Below, one piece after another: positions 18,047-28,936 of a stretch of DNA of 35,000 bases (its first letter is position 1; each line of letters begins with the position of its first letter). The notes beneath the pieces are model-generated. The model worked only from the letters and a program-made list of their open reading frames with translations. It did not search any database and had not been told where the DNA came from. Origin of the DNA: Saccoglossus kowalevskii (lineage: Eukaryota > Hemichordata > Enteropneusta > Harrimaniidae). The stretch is taken from the NCBI RefSeq assembly GCF_000003605.2, contig NW_003109487.1, positions 1-35,000 of the forward strand, in the 5' to 3' direction. A program made the translations under genes and the position numbers.

Positions 18047-18344
18047 TACTATTTTGTGTGAATCCAGTTGAATCTCTCCGAACTACTTAAATTTTGTCAA
18101 TGATGTTTCAGTGCAAACATGTTTTTCTTTAGGGGTTCTAAAATGTGTCGTTACTTAAATTGTGAAGGCTCTACAACTATTGCCAAAGTTCGCCCTCTAG
18201 TGATGACGCATTTCCGTGACGTATATTATCGATTGCGCCACTTTGTTTAAACACAGTAATGGTGACATATCACAAAATTTTAAATCTTTGAAACTCTGTC
18301 TAAACAAATTTGTGAAACTATAAAAAATGTGCCTCCAGTATGTA

Positions 18345-18427
18345 GGTGCGGTGGCCGAGTGGTTAAGGCGTTGGATTTAAGTTCCAATGGACGTTAGTCC
18401 TCGTGGGTTCAAATCCCACCTGCACTA
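18345..18427 (+). tRNA. tRNA-Leu(TAA), G1 family, C32T
   Basis: G1-T72, C16T, loop TTTAAGT and G6-T67. Follows a long spacer. Confidence 0.8.
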
Positions 18428-18578
18428 TACTATTTTGTGTGAATCCAGTTGAATGTGTCACTCCTTAAATTTTCACTTTGATTAAACACAGTAATGGTGA
18501 CATATCTCAAAATTTTAAATCTTTGAAACTCTGTCTAAATAAATTTGTGAAACTATAAAAATTTGACTCCATCATGTA

Positions 18579-18661
18579 AGTGCGGTGGCCGAGCGGTTAA
18601 GGCGTTGGACTTAAGTTCCAATGGACGTTAGTCCTCGTGGGTTCAAATCCCACCTGCTCTA
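18579..18661 (+). tRNA. tRNA-Leu(TAA), T3-T70
   Basis: The D, anticodon, variable and T arms are intact; CTGCTCT puts T70 opposite T3. Confidence 0.72.
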
Positions 18662-18812
18662 TACTATTTTGTGTGAATCCAGTTGAATGTGTCACTCCTT
18701 GAATTTTCACTTTGATTAAACACAGTAATGGTGACATATCTCAAGATTTTAAATCTTTGAAACTCTGTCTAAATAAATTTGTGAAACTATAAAAATTTGA
18801 CTCCATCATGTA

Positions 18813-18895
18813 AGTGCGGTGGCCGAGCGGCTAAGGCGTTGGACTTAAGTTCCAATGGACGTTAGTCCTCGTGGGTTCAAATCCCACCTGCTCTA
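18813..18895 (+). tRNA. tRNA-Leu(TAA), T3-T70
   Basis: As the previous copy, plus T20C in the D loop (GGCTAA). Confidence 0.72.
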
Positions 18896-19045
18896 TACTA
18901 TTTTGTGTGAATCCAGTTGAATGTGTCACTCCTTGAATTTTCACTTTGATTAAACACAGTTATGATGACATATCTCAAAATTTTAAATCTTTGAAACTCT
19001 GTCTAAATAAATTTGTGAAACTATAAAATTTGACTCCATCATGTA

Positions 19046-19127
19046 AGTGCGGTGGCCGAGCGGTTAAGACGTTGGACTTAAGTTCCAATGGACGTAGTCC
19101 TCGTGGGTTCAAATCCCACCTGCACTA
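19046..19127 (+). tRNA. tRNA-Leu(TAA), variable loop 1 nt shorter
   Basis: 82 nt. C11-A24; the variable loop is GTA (one T lost), which is tolerable. Acceptor and T arm pair with G6-T67. Confidence 0.72.
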
Positions 19128-19425
19128 TACTATTTTGTGTGAATCCAGTTGAATCTCTCCGAACTACTTAAATTTTGTCAATGATGTTTCAGTGCAAACA
19201 TGTTTTTCTTAAGGGGTTCTAAAATGTGTCGTTACTTAAATTGTGAATGCTCTACAACTATTGCCAAAGTTCGCCCTCTAGTGATGACGCATTTCCGTGA
19301 CGTATATTATCGATTGCGCCACTTTGTTTAAACACAGTAATGGTGACATATCTCAAAATTTTAAATCTTTGAAACTTTGTCTAAATAAATTTGTGAAAAT
19401 ATAAAAAATGTGCCTTCAGTATGTA

Positions 19426-19508
19426 AGTGCGGTGGCCGAGCGGTTAAGGCGTTGGACTTAAGTTCCAATGGACGTTAGTCCTCGTGGGTTCGAATCCCAC
19501 CTGCACTA
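19426..19508 (+). tRNA. tRNA-Leu(TAA), intact (G6-T67)
   Basis: T loop TTCGAAT; all arms intact. The TATA region reads AAAATATAAAAAA. Confidence 0.93.
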
Positions 19509-19659
19509 TACTATTTTGTGTGAATCCAGTTGAATGTGTCACTCCTTAAATTTTCACTTTGATTAAACACAGTAATGGTGACATATCTCAAGATTTTAAA
19601 TCTTTGAAACTCTGTCTAAATAAATTTGTGAAACTATAAAAAATTAGCTCCATCATGTA

Positions 19660-19742
19660 AGTGCGGTGGCCGAGCGGTTAAGGCGTTGGACTTAAGTTCC
19701 AATGGACGTTAGTCCTCGTGGGTTCAAATCCCACCCGCACTA
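19660..19742 (+). tRNA. tRNA-Leu(TAA), intact
   Basis: Same body as the reference; ATTAGCTCC leader. Confidence 0.94.
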
Positions 19743-19893
19743 TACTATTTTGTGTGAATCCAGTTGAATGTGTCACTCCTTGAATTTTCACTTTGATTAA
19801 ACACAGTAATGGTGACATATCTCAAGATTTTAAATCTTTGAAACTCTGTCTAAATAAATTTGTGAAACTATAAAAAATTGGCTCCATCATGTA

Positions 19894-19976
19894 AGTGCGG
19901 TGGCCGAGCGGTTAAGGCGTTGGACTTAAGTTCCAATGGACGTTAGTCCTCGTGGGTTCAAATCCCACCTGCACTA
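19894..19976 (+). tRNA. tRNA-Leu(TAA), intact (G6-T67)
   Basis: Reference body with T67; ATTGGCTCC leader. Confidence 0.92.
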
Positions 19977-20127
19977 TACTATTTTGTGTGAATCCAGTTG
20001 AATGTGTCACTCCTTAAATTTTCACTTTGATTAAACACAGTTATGATGACATATCTCAAAATTTTAAATCTTTGAAACTCTGTCTAAATAAATTTGTGAA
20101 ACTATAAAAATTTGACTCCATCATGTA

Positions 20128-20209
20128 AGTGCGGTGGCCGAGCGGTTAAGATGTTGGACTTAAGTTCCAATGGACGTTAGTCCTCGTGGGTTCAAATCCC
20201 ACTGCACTA
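20128..20209 (+). tRNA. tRNA-Leu(TAA), 82 nt, short acceptor
   Basis: D stem GCC/GAT (C11-A24 plus G10-T25) and short acceptor. Probably impaired. Confidence 0.62.
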
Positions 20210-20507
20210 TACTATTTTGTGTGAATCCAGTTGAATCTCTCCGAACTACTTAAATTTTGTCAATGATGTTTCAGTGCAAACATGTTTTTCTTTAGGGGTT
20301 CTAAAATGTGTCGTTACTTAAATTGTGAATGCTCTACAACTATTGCCAAAGTTCGCCCTCTAGTGATGACGCATTTCCGTGACGTATATTATCGATTGCG
20401 CCACTTTGTTTAAACACAGTAATGGTGACATATCTCAAAATTTTAAATCTTTGAAACTTTGTCTAAATAAATTTGTGAAACTATAAAAAATGTGCCTTCA
20501 GTATGTA

Positions 20508-20590
20508 AGTGCGGTGGCCGAGCGGTTAAGGCGTTGGACTTAAGTTCCAATGGACGTTAGTCCTCGTGGGTTCGAATCCCACCTGCACTA
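20508..20590 (+). tRNA. tRNA-Leu(TAA), intact (G6-T67)
   Basis: T loop TTCGAAT; twin of 19426. Confidence 0.93.
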
Positions 20591-20741
20591 TACTATTTTG
20601 TGTGAATCCAGTTGAATGTGTCACTCCTTAAATTTTCACTTTGATTAAACACAGTAATGGTGACATATCTCAAGATTTTAAATCTTTGAAACTCTGTCTA
20701 AATAAATTTGTGAAACTATAAAAAATTAGCTCCATCATGTA

Positions 20742-20824
20742 AGTGCGGTGGCCGAGCGGTTAAGGCGTTGGACTTAAGTTCCAATGGACGTTAGTCCTCG
20801 TGGGTTCAAATCCCACCCGCACTA
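20742..20824 (+). tRNA. tRNA-Leu(TAA), intact
   Basis: Same body as the reference; twin of 19660. Confidence 0.94.
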
Positions 20825-20975
20825 TACTATTTTGTGTGAATCCAGTTGAATGTGTCACTCCTTGAATTTTCACTTTGATTAAACACAGTAATGGTGACAT
20901 ATCTCAAGATTTTAAATCTTTGAAACTCTGTCTAAATAAATTTGTGAAACTATAAAAATTTGACTCCATCATGTA

Positions 20976-21057
20976 AGTGCGGTGGCCGAGCGGTTAAGAC
21001 GTTTGACTTAAGTTCCAATGGACGTTAGTCCTCGTGGGTTCAAATCCCACTGCACTA
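20976..21057 (+). pseudogene. tRNA-Leu(TAA)-like, 82 nt, G29T
   Basis: C11-A24, T29-C41 and short acceptor; shares G29T with 5158-5239. Confidence 0.65.
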
Positions 21058-21355
21058 TACTATTTTGTGTGAATCCAGTTGAATCTCTCCGAACTACTTA
21101 AATTTTGTCAATGATGTTTCAGTGCAAACATGTTTTTCTTTAGGGGTTCTAAAATGTGTCGTTACTTAAATTGTGAAGGCTCTACAACTATTGCCAAAGT
21201 TCGCCCTCTAGTGATGACGCATTTCCGTGACGTATATTATCGATTGCGCCACTTTGTTTAAACACAGTAATGGTGACATATCTCAAAATTTTAAATCTTT
21301 GAAACTCTGTCTAAACAAATTTGTGAAACTATAAAAAATGTGCCTCCAGTATGTA

Positions 21356-21438
21356 GGTGCGGTGGCCGAGTGGTTAAGGCGTTGGACTTAAGTTCCAATG
21401 GACGTTAGTCCTCGTGGGTTCAAATCCCACCCGCACTA
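21356..21438 (+). tRNA. tRNA-Leu(TAA), G1 family
   Basis: G1-T72 and C16T, otherwise intact. The spacer before it has CTCAAAATT where most of this family have CACAAAATT. Confidence 0.82.
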
Positions 21439-21590
21439 TACTATTTTGTGTGAATCCAGTTGAATGTGTCACTCCTTAAATTTTCACTTTGATTAAACAC
21501 AGTAATGATGACATATCTCAAAATTTTAAATCTTTGAAACTTTGTCTAAATAAATTTGTGAAACTATAAAAAATGTGCCTTCAGTATGTA

Positions 21591-21673
21591 AGTGCGGTGG
21601 CCGAGCGGTTAAGGCGTTGGACTTAAGTTCCAATGGACGTTAGTCCTCGTGGGTTCGAACCCCACCCGCACTA
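21591..21673 (+). tRNA. tRNA-Leu(TAA), intact, TTCGAAC loop
   Basis: Perfect stems; T loop TTCGAAC makes the B box GGTTCGAACCC. Preceded by a short spacer with the GCCTTCAG leader normally tied to long spacers. Confidence 0.94.
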
Positions 21674-21824
21674 TACTATTTTGTGTGAATCCAGTTGAAT
21701 GTGTCACTCCTTAAATTTTCACTTTGATTAAACACAGTTATGATGACATATCTCAAAATTTTAAATCTTTGAAACTCTGTCTAAATAAATTTGTGAAACA
21801 ATAAAAATTTGACTCCATCATGTA

Positions 21825-21907
21825 AGTGCGGTGGCCGAGCGGTTAAGGCGTTGGACTTAAGTTCCAATGGACGTTAGTCCTCGTGGGTTCAAATCCCACC
21901 CGCACTA
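21825..21907 (+). tRNA. tRNA-Leu(TAA), intact
   Basis: Same body as the reference. The upstream box reads ACAATAAAAA, so the TATA-like motif is altered here. Confidence 0.93.
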
Positions 21908-22058
21908 TACTATTTTGTGTGAATCCAGTTGAATGTGTCACTCCTTAAATTTTCACTTTGATTAAACACAGTTATGATGACATATCTCAAAATTTTAAAT
22001 CTTTGAAACTCTGTCTAAATAAATTTGTGAAACTATAAAAATTTGACTCCATCATGTA

Positions 22059-22141
22059 AGTGCGGTGGCCGAGCGGTTAAGACGTTGGACTTAAGTTCCA
22101 ATGGACGTTAGTCCTCGTGGGTTCAAATCCCACCTGCTCTA
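22059..22141 (+). tRNA. tRNA-Leu(TAA), impaired
   Basis: C11-A24 and T3-T70; variable stem normal. Confidence 0.66.
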
Positions 22142-22439
22142 TACTATTTTGTGTGAATCCAGTTGAATCTCTCCGAACTACTTAAATTTTGTCAATGATG
22201 TTTCAGTGCAAACATGTTTTTCTTTAGGGGTTCTAAAATGTGTCGTTACTTAAATTGTGAATGCTCTACAACTATTGCCAAAGTTCGCCCTCTAGTGATG
22301 ACGCATTTCCGTGACGTATATTATCGATTGCGCCACTTTGTTTAAACACAGTAATGGTGACATATCTCAAAATTTTAAATCTTTGAAACTTTGTCTAAAT
22401 AAATTTGTGAAACTATAAAAAATGTGCCTTCAGTATGTA

Positions 22440-22522
22440 AGTGCGGTGGCCGAGCGGTTAAGGCGTTGGACTTAAGTTCCAATGGACGTTAGTCCTCGTG
22501 GGTTCGAATCCCACCTGCACTA
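22440..22522 (+). tRNA. tRNA-Leu(TAA), intact (G6-T67)
   Basis: T loop TTCGAAT; all arms intact. Confidence 0.93.
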
Positions 22523-22673
22523 TACTATTTTGTGTGAATCCAGTTGAATGTGTCACTCCTTAAATTTTCACTTTGATTAAACACAGTAATGGTGACATAT
22601 CTCAAGATTTTAAATCTTTGAAACTCTGTCTAAATAAATTTGTGAAACTATAAAAAATTGGCTCCATCATGTA

Positions 22674-22756
22674 AGTGCGGTGGACGAGCGGTTAAGGCGT
22701 TGGACTTAAGTTCCAATGGACGTTAGTCCTCGTGGGTTCGAATCCCACCTGCACTA
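22674..22756 (+). tRNA. tRNA-Leu(TAA), C11A
   Basis: TGGACGAG: A11 opposes G24 in the D stem and alters the A box. Other arms intact with T loop TTCGAAT. Confidence 0.75.
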
Positions 22757-22907
22757 TACTATTTTGTGTGAATCCAGTTGAATGTGTCACTCCTTAAATT
22801 TTCACTTTGATTAAACACAGTAATGGTGACATATCTCAAAATTTTAAATCTTTGAAACTCTGTCTAAATAAATTTGTGAAACTATAAAAAATTGGCTCCA
22901 TCATGTA

Positions 22908-22990
22908 AGTGCGGTGGCCGAGCGGTTAAGGCGTTGGACTTAAGTTCCAATGGACGTTAGTCCTCGTGGGTTCAAATCCCACCCGCACTA
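22908..22990 (+). tRNA. tRNA-Leu(TAA), intact
   Basis: Same body as the reference. Confidence 0.94.
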
Positions 22991-23141
22991 TACTATTTTG
23001 TGTGAATCCAGTTGAATGTGTCACTCCTTGAATTTTCACTTTGATTAAACACAGTAATGGTGACATATCTCAAGATTTTAAATCTTTGAAACTCTGTCTA
23101 AATAAATTTGTGAAACTATAAAAAATTGGCTCCATCATGTA

Positions 23142-23224
23142 AGTGCGGTGGCCGAGCGGTTAAGGCGTTGGACTTAAGTTCCAATGGACGTTAGTCCTCG
23201 TGGGTTCAAATCCCACCCGCACTA
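23142..23224 (+). tRNA. tRNA-Leu(TAA), intact
   Basis: Same body as the reference. Confidence 0.94.
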
Positions 23225-23375
23225 TACTATTTTGTGTGAATCCAGTTGAATGTGTCACTCCTTAAATTTTCACTTTGATTAAACACAGTTATGATGACAT
23301 ATCTCAAAATTTTAAATCTTTGAAACTCTGTCTAAATAAATTTGTGAAACTATAAAAATTTGACTCCATCATGTA

Positions 23376-23458
23376 AGTGCGGTGGCCGAGCGGTTAAGAC
23401 GTTGGACTTAAGTTCCAATGGACGTTAGTCCTCGTGGGTTCAAATCCCACCCGCACTA
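23376..23458 (+). tRNA. tRNA-Leu(TAA), D-stem mismatch
   Basis: C11-A24 is the only lesion; acceptor, anticodon and T arms are perfect. Confidence 0.8.
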
Positions 23459-23609
23459 TACTATTTTGTGTGAATCCAGTTGAATGTGTCACTCCTTGAA
23501 TTTTCACTTTGATTAAACACAGTAATGGTGACATATCTCAAGATTTTAAATCTTTGAAACTCTGTCTAAATAAATTTGTGAAACTATAAAAATTTGACTC
23601 CATCATGTA

Positions 23610-23691
23610 AGTGCGGTGGCCGAGCGGTTAAGACGTTGGACTTAAGTTCCAATGGACGTTAGTCCTCGTGGGTTCAAATCCCACTGCACTA
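23610..23691 (+). tRNA. tRNA-Leu(TAA), 82 nt, short acceptor
   Basis: C11-A24 and short acceptor. Trailer TAGTATTTT, shared with 31800-31881. Confidence 0.65.
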
Positions 23692-23989
23692 TAGTATTTT
23701 GTGTGAATCCAGTTGAATCTCTCCGAACTACTTAAATTTTGTCAATGATGTTTCAGTGCAAACATGTTTTTCTTTAGGGGTTCTAAAATGTGTCGTTACT
23801 TAAATTGTGAAGGCTCTACAACTATTGCCAAAGTTCGCCCTCTAGTGATGACGCATTTCCGTGACGTATATTATCGATTGCGCCACTTTGTTTAAACACA
23901 GTAATGGTGACATATCACAAAATTTTAAATCTTTGAAACTCTGTCTAAACAAATTTGTGAAACTATAAAAAATGTGCCTCCAGTATGTA

Positions 23990-24072
23990 GGTGCGGTGGC
24001 CGAGTGGTTAAGGCGTTGGACTTAAGTTCCAATGGACGTTAGTCCTCGTGGGTTCAAATCCCACCTGCACTA
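23990..24072 (+). tRNA. tRNA-Leu(TAA), G1 family
   Basis: G1-T72, C16T, G6-T67; other arms intact. Confidence 0.82.
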
Positions 24073-24224
24073 TACTATTTTGTGTGAATCCAGTTGAATG
24101 TGTCACTCCTTAAATTTTCACTTTGATTAAACACAGTAATGATGACATATCTCAAAATTTTAAATCTTTGAAACTTTGTCTAAATAAATTTGTGAAACTA
24201 TAAAAAATGTGCCTTCAGTATGTA

Positions 24225-24307
24225 AGTGCGGTGGCCGAGCGGTTAAGGCGTTGGAGTTAAGTTCCAATGGACGTTAGTCCTCGTGGGTTCGAACCCCACC
24301 TGCACTA
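24225..24307 (+). tRNA. tRNA-Leu(TAA), C32G
   Basis: Anticodon loop GTTAAGT: a purine at 32 is unusual. Anticodon TAA kept; T loop TTCGAAC; stems pair. Confidence 0.84.
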
Positions 24308-24458
24308 TACTATTTTGTGTGAATCCAGTTGAATGTGTCACTCCTTAAATTTTCACTTTGATTAAACACAGTTATGATGACATATCTCAAAATTTTAAAT
24401 CTTTGAAACTCTGTCTAAATAAATTTGTGAAACTATAAAAATTTGACTCCATCATGTA

Positions 24459-24541
24459 AGTGCGGTGGCCGAGCGGTTAAGGCGTTGGACTTAAGTTCCA
24501 ATGGACGTTAGTCCTCGTGGGTTCAAATCCCACCCGCACTA
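24459..24541 (+). tRNA. tRNA-Leu(TAA), intact
   Basis: Same body as the reference; TTTGACTCC leader. Confidence 0.94.
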
Positions 24542-24692
24542 TACTATTTTGTGTGAATCCAGTTGAATGTGTCACTCCTTGAATTTTCACTTTGATTAAA
24601 CACAGTAATGGTGACATATCTCAAAATTTTAAATCTTTGAAACTCTGTCTAAATAAATTTGTGAAACTATAAAAATTTGACTCCATCATGTA

Positions 24693-24775
24693 AGTGCGGT
24701 GGCCGAGCGGTTAAGACGTTGGACTTATGTTCCAATGGACGTTAGTCCTCGTGGGTTCAAATCCCACCTGCTCTA
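24693..24775 (+). tRNA. tRNA-Leu body with TAT anticodon, impaired
   Basis: 83 nt. The anticodon loop reads CTTATGT, so bases 24726-24728 are TAT, which would read the isoleucine codon AUA. The body also has C11-A24 and T3-T70, like its sister at 22059 with a normal anticodon. If expressed and charged by leucyl-tRNA synthetase it would put Leu at AUA; the lesions make that unlikely. Automated tools may call it Ile. Confidence 0.75.
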
Positions 24776-25073
24776 TACTATTTTGTGTGAATCCAGTTGA
24801 ATCTCTCCGAACTACTTAAATTTTGTCAATGATGTTTCAGTGCAAACATGTTTTTCTTAAGGGGTTCTAAAATGTGTCGTTACTTAAATTGTGAATGCTC
24901 TACAACTATTGCCAAAGTTCGCCCTCTAGTGATGACGCATTTCCGTGACGTATATTATCGATTGCGCCACTTTGTTTAAACACAGTAATGGTGACATATC
25001 TCAAAATTTTAAATCTTTGAAACTTTGTCTAAATAAATTTGTGAAACTATAAAAAATGTGCCTTCAGTATGTA

Positions 25074-25156
25074 AGTGCGGTGGCCGAGCGGTTAAGGCGT
25101 TGGACTTAAGTTCCAATGGACGTTAGTCCTCGTGGGTTCGAATCCCACCTGCACTA
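25074..25156 (+). tRNA. tRNA-Leu(TAA), intact (G6-T67)
   Basis: T loop TTCGAAT; same run as 19426 and 20508. Confidence 0.93.
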
Positions 25157-25307
25157 TACTATTTTGTGTGAATCCAGTTGAATGTGTCACTCCTTAAATT
25201 TTCACTTTGATTAAACACAGTAATGGTGACATATCTCAAGATTTTAAATCTTTGAAACTCTGTCTAAATAAATTTGTGAAACTATAAAAAATTAGCTCCA
25301 TCATGTA

Positions 25308-25390
25308 AGTGCGGTGGCCGAGCGGCTAAGGCGTTGGACTTAAGTTCCAATGGACGTTAGTCCTCGTGGGTTCAAATCCCACCCGCACTA
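25308..25390 (+). tRNA. tRNA-Leu(TAA), intact, T20C
   Basis: Reference body with C at 20 in the D loop. Confidence 0.93.
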
Positions 25391-25541
25391 TACTATTTTG
25401 TGTGAATCCAGTTGAATGTGTCACTCCTTGAATTTTCACTTTGATTAAACACAGTAATGGTGACATATCTCAAGATTTTAAATCTTTGAAACTCTGTCTA
25501 AATAAATTTGTGAAACTATAAAAATTTGACTCCATCATGTA

Positions 25542-25623
25542 AGTGCGGTGGCCGAGCGGTTAAGACGTTGGACTTAAGTTCCAATGGACGTTAGTCCTCG
25601 TGGGTTCAAATCCCACTGCACTA
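25542..25623 (+). tRNA. tRNA-Leu(TAA), 82 nt, short acceptor
   Basis: C11-A24 and short acceptor. Confidence 0.65.
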
Positions 25624-25922
25624 TACTATTTTGTGTGAATCCAGTTGAATCTCTCCGAACTACTTAAATTTTGTCAATGATGTTTCAGTGCAAACATGTT
25701 TTTCTTTAGGGGTTCTAAAATGTGTCGTTACTTAAATTGTGAAGGCTCTACAACTATTGCCAAAGTTCGCCCTCTAGTGATGACGCATTTCCGTGACGTA
25801 TATTATCGATTGCGCCACTTTGTTTAAACACAGTAATGGTGACATATCACAAAATTTTAAATCTTTGAAACTCTGTCTAAACAAATTTGTGAAACTATAA
25901 AAAAATGTGCCTCCAGTATGTA

Positions 25923-26005
25923 GGTGCGGTGGCCGAGTGGTTAAGGCGTTGGACTTAAGTTCCAATGGACGTTAGTCCTCGTGGGTTCAAATCCCACCCG
26001 CACTA
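25923..26005 (+). tRNA. tRNA-Leu(TAA), G1 family
   Basis: G1-T72 and C16T; otherwise perfect. One extra A in the upstream TATAAAAAAA run. Confidence 0.82.
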
Positions 26006-26157
26006 TACTATTTTGTGTGAATCCAGTTGAATGTGTCACTCCTTAAATTTTCACTTTGATTAAACACAGTAATGATGACATATCTCAAAATTTTAAATCT
26101 TTGAAACTTTGTCTAAATAAATTTGTGAAACTATAAAAAATGTGCCTTCAGTATGTA

Positions 26158-26240
26158 AGTGCGGTGGCCGAGCGGTTAAGGCGTTGGACTTAAGTTCCAA
26201 TGGACGTTAGTCCTCGTGGGTTCGAACCCCACATGCACTA
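26158..26240 (+). tRNA. tRNA-Leu(TAA), A66
   Basis: A66 opposes G7 (CCCAC-ATGCACT); T loop TTCGAAC; other arms intact. Confidence 0.78.
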
Positions 26241-26391
26241 TACTATTTTGTGTGAATCCAGTTGAATGTGTCACTCCTTAAATTTTCACTTTGATTAAAC
26301 ACAGTAATGGTGTCATATCTCAATATTTTAAATCTTTGAAACTCTGTCTAAATAAATTTGTGAAACTATAAAAAATTGGCTCCATCATATA

Positions 26392-26474
26392 AGTGCGGTG
26401 GCCGAGCGGTTAAGACGTTGGACTTAAGTTCCAATGGACGTTAGTCCTCGTGGGTTCAAATCCCACCCGCACTA
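26392..26474 (+). tRNA. tRNA-Leu(TAA), D-stem mismatch
   Basis: C11-A24 only. It is the one copy that pairs this lesion with an ATTGGCTCC leader, here ending CATCATATA. Confidence 0.78.
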
Positions 26475-26625
26475 TACTATTTTGTGTGAATCCAGTTGAA
26501 TGTGTCACTCCTTAAATTTTCACTTTGATTAAACACAGTTATGATGACATATCTCAAAATTTTAAATCTTTGAAACTCTGTCTAAATAAATTTGTGAAAC
26601 TATAAAAATTTGACTCCATCATGTA

Positions 26626-26708
26626 AGTGCGGTGGCCGAGCGGTTAAGACGTTGGACTTAAGTTCCAATGGACGTTAGTCCTCGTGGGTTCAAATCCCAC
26701 CCGCACTA
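26626..26708 (+). tRNA. tRNA-Leu(TAA), D-stem mismatch
   Basis: C11-A24 only; otherwise the reference body. Confidence 0.8.
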
Positions 26709-26859
26709 TACTATTTTGTGTGAATCCAGTTGAATGTGTCACTCCTTGAATTTTCACTTTGATTAAACACAGTAATGGTGACATATCTCAAAATTTTAAA
26801 TCTTTGAAACTCTGTCTAAATAAATTTGTGAAACTATAAAAATTTGACTCCATCATGTA

Positions 26860-26941
26860 AGTGCGGTGGCCGAGCGGTTAAGACGTTGGACTTAAGTTCC
26901 AATGGACGTTAGTCCTCGTGGATTCAAATCCCACTGCACTA
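26860..26941 (+). pseudogene. tRNA-Leu(TAA)-like, 82 nt, three lesions
   Basis: C11-A24, G53A and short acceptor, as at 306 and 10013. Confidence 0.65.
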
Positions 26942-27092
26942 TACTATTTTGTGTGAATCCAGTTGAATGTGTCACTCCTTAAATTTTCACTTTGATTAAA
27001 CACAGTAATGGTGACATATCTCAAAATTTTAAATCTTTGAAACTCTGTCTAAATAAATTTGTGAAACTATAAAAATTTGACTCCATCATGTA

Positions 27093-27175
27093 AGTGCGGT
27101 GGCCGAGCGGTTAAGACGTTGGACTTAAGTTCCAATGGACGTTAGTCCTCGTGGGTTCAAATCCCACCTGCTCTA
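27093..27175 (+). tRNA. tRNA-Leu(TAA), impaired
   Basis: C11-A24 and T3-T70. The long spacer after it has CTTAAGGGG for CTTTAGGGG, as after 19046 and 24693. Confidence 0.66.
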
Positions 27176-27473
27176 TACTATTTTGTGTGAATCCAGTTGA
27201 ATCTCTCCGAACTACTTAAATTTTGTCAATGATGTTTCAGTGCAAACATGTTTTTCTTAAGGGGTTCTAAAATGTGTCGTTACTTAAATTGTGAATGCTC
27301 TACAACTATTGCCAAAGTTCGCCCTCTAGTGATGACGCATTTCCGTGACGTATATTATCGATTGCGCCACTTTGTTTAAACACAGTAATGGTGACATATC
27401 TCAAAATTTTAAATCTTTGAAACTTTGTCTAAATAAATTTGTGAAAATATAAAAAATGTGCCTTCAGTATGTA

Positions 27474-27556
27474 AGTGCGGTGTCCGAGCGGTTAAGGCGT
27501 TGGACTTAAGTTCCAATGGACGTTAGTCCTCGTGGGTTCGAATCCCACCTGCACTA
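27474..27556 (+). tRNA. tRNA-Leu(TAA), G10T
   Basis: TGTCCGAG: T10 opposes C25 in the D stem and alters the A box. T arm TTCGAAT intact, G6-T67. Confidence 0.75.
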
Positions 27557-27707
27557 TACTATTTTGTGTGAATCCAGTTGAATGTGTCACTCCTTAAATT
27601 TTCACTTTGATTAAACACAGTAATGGTGACATATCTCAAGATTTTAAATCTTTGAAACTCTGTCTAAATAAATTTGTGAAACTATAAAAAATTGGCTCCA
27701 TCATGTA

Positions 27708-27789
27708 AGTGCGGTGGCCGAGCGGTTAAGGCGTTGGACTTAAGTTCCAATGGACGTTAGTCCTCGTGCGTTCAAATCCCACCCGCATA
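27708..27789 (+). pseudogene. tRNA-Leu(TAA)-like, G52C and C71 lost
   Basis: Same lesions as 6238-6319; start of a six-unit block shared with 6238-7783 at offset 21470. Confidence 0.75.
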
Positions 27790-27940
27790 TACTATTTTGT
27801 GTGAATCCAGTTGAATGTGTCACTCCTTAAATTTTCACTTTGATTAAACACAGTTATGATGACATATCTCAAAATTTTAAATCTTTGAAACTCTGTCTAA
27901 ATAAATTTGTGAAACTATAAAAATGTGCCTCCATTATGTA

Positions 27941-28023
27941 AGTGCGGTGGCCGAGCGGTTAAGACGTTGGACTTAAATTCCAATGGACGTTAGTCCTCGT
28001 GGGTTCAAATCCCACCCGCACTA
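27941..28023 (+). tRNA. tRNA-Leu(TAA), D-stem mismatch, A37
   Basis: C11-A24 and loop CTTAAAT; sister of 6471 and 33260. The long spacer after it has AAAATATGTCG and CTACCACTATT, shared only with the one after 33260. Confidence 0.75.
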
Positions 28024-28321
28024 TACTATTTTGTGTGAATCCAGTTGAATCTCTCCGAACTACTTAAATTTTGTCAATGATGTTTCAGTGCAAACATGTT
28101 TTTCTTTAGGGGTTCTAAAATATGTCGTTACTTAAATTGTGAATGCTCTACCACTATTGCCAAAGTTCGCCCTCTAGTGATGACGCATTTCCGTGACGTA
28201 TATTATCGATTGCGCCACTTTGTTTAAACACAGTAATGGTGACATATCTCAAAATTTTAAATCTTTGAAACTCTGTCTAAATAAATTTGTGAAACTATAA
28301 AAAATGTGCCTGCAGTATGTA

Positions 28322-28404
28322 AGTGCGGTGGCCGAGCGGTTAAGGCGTTGGACTTAAGTTCCAATGGACGTTAGTCCTCGTGGGTTCGAATCCCATCTGC
28401 ACTA
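28322..28404 (+). tRNA. tRNA-Leu(TAA), C65T
   Basis: G49-T65 wobble (CCCAT) and G6-T67; other pairs intact. Likely functional. Confidence 0.85.
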
Positions 28405-28555
28405 TACTATTTTGTGTGAATCCAGTTGAATGTGTCACTCCTTAAATTTTCACTTTGATTAAACACAGTAATGGTGACATATCTCAAGATTTTAAATCTT
28501 TGAAACTCTGTCTAAATAGATTTGTGAAACTATAAAAAATTGGCTCCATCATGTA

Positions 28556-28638
28556 AGTGCGGTGGCCGAGCGGTTAAGGCGTTGGACTTAAGTTCCAATG
28601 GACGCTAGTGCTCGTGGGTTCAAATCCCACCCGCTCTA
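28556..28638 (+). tRNA. tRNA-Leu(TAA), T3-T70
   Basis: T3-T70 and variable arm GCTA loop with GTGC strand; D stem intact. Confidence 0.7.
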
Positions 28639-28936
28639 TACTATTTTGTGTGAATCCAGTTGAATCTCTCCGAACTACTTAAATTTTGTCAATGATGTTT
28701 CAGTGCAAACATGTTTTTCTTTAGGGGTTCTAAAATGTGTCGTTACTTAAATTGTGAATGCTCTACAACTATTGCCAAAGTTCGCCCTCTAGTGATGACG
28801 CATTTCCGTGACGTATATTATCGATTGCGCCACTTTGTTTAAACACAGTAATGGTGACATATCTCAAAATTTTAAATCTTTGAAACTCTGTCTAAATAAA
28901 TTTGTGAAACTATAAAAAATGTGCCTGCAGTATGTA

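Larger units (their letters stand above)
19426..21057. repeat. Three-unit block repeated at 1082-nt offset
   Basis: Units at 19426, 19660 and 19894 recur as 20508, 20742 and 20976 (offset 1082), and again as 25074, 25308 and 25542 (offset 5648 from the first). Each run starts after a long spacer with the GCCTTCAG leader, then has an ATTAGCTCC-leader unit. The third unit differs in leader and body between runs. Confidence 0.8.

Noticed and set aside
25774-25965. 63-codon minus-strand open frame
   Set aside because: It is antisense to a long spacer and a tRNA; it opens because of one extra A in the spacer run.
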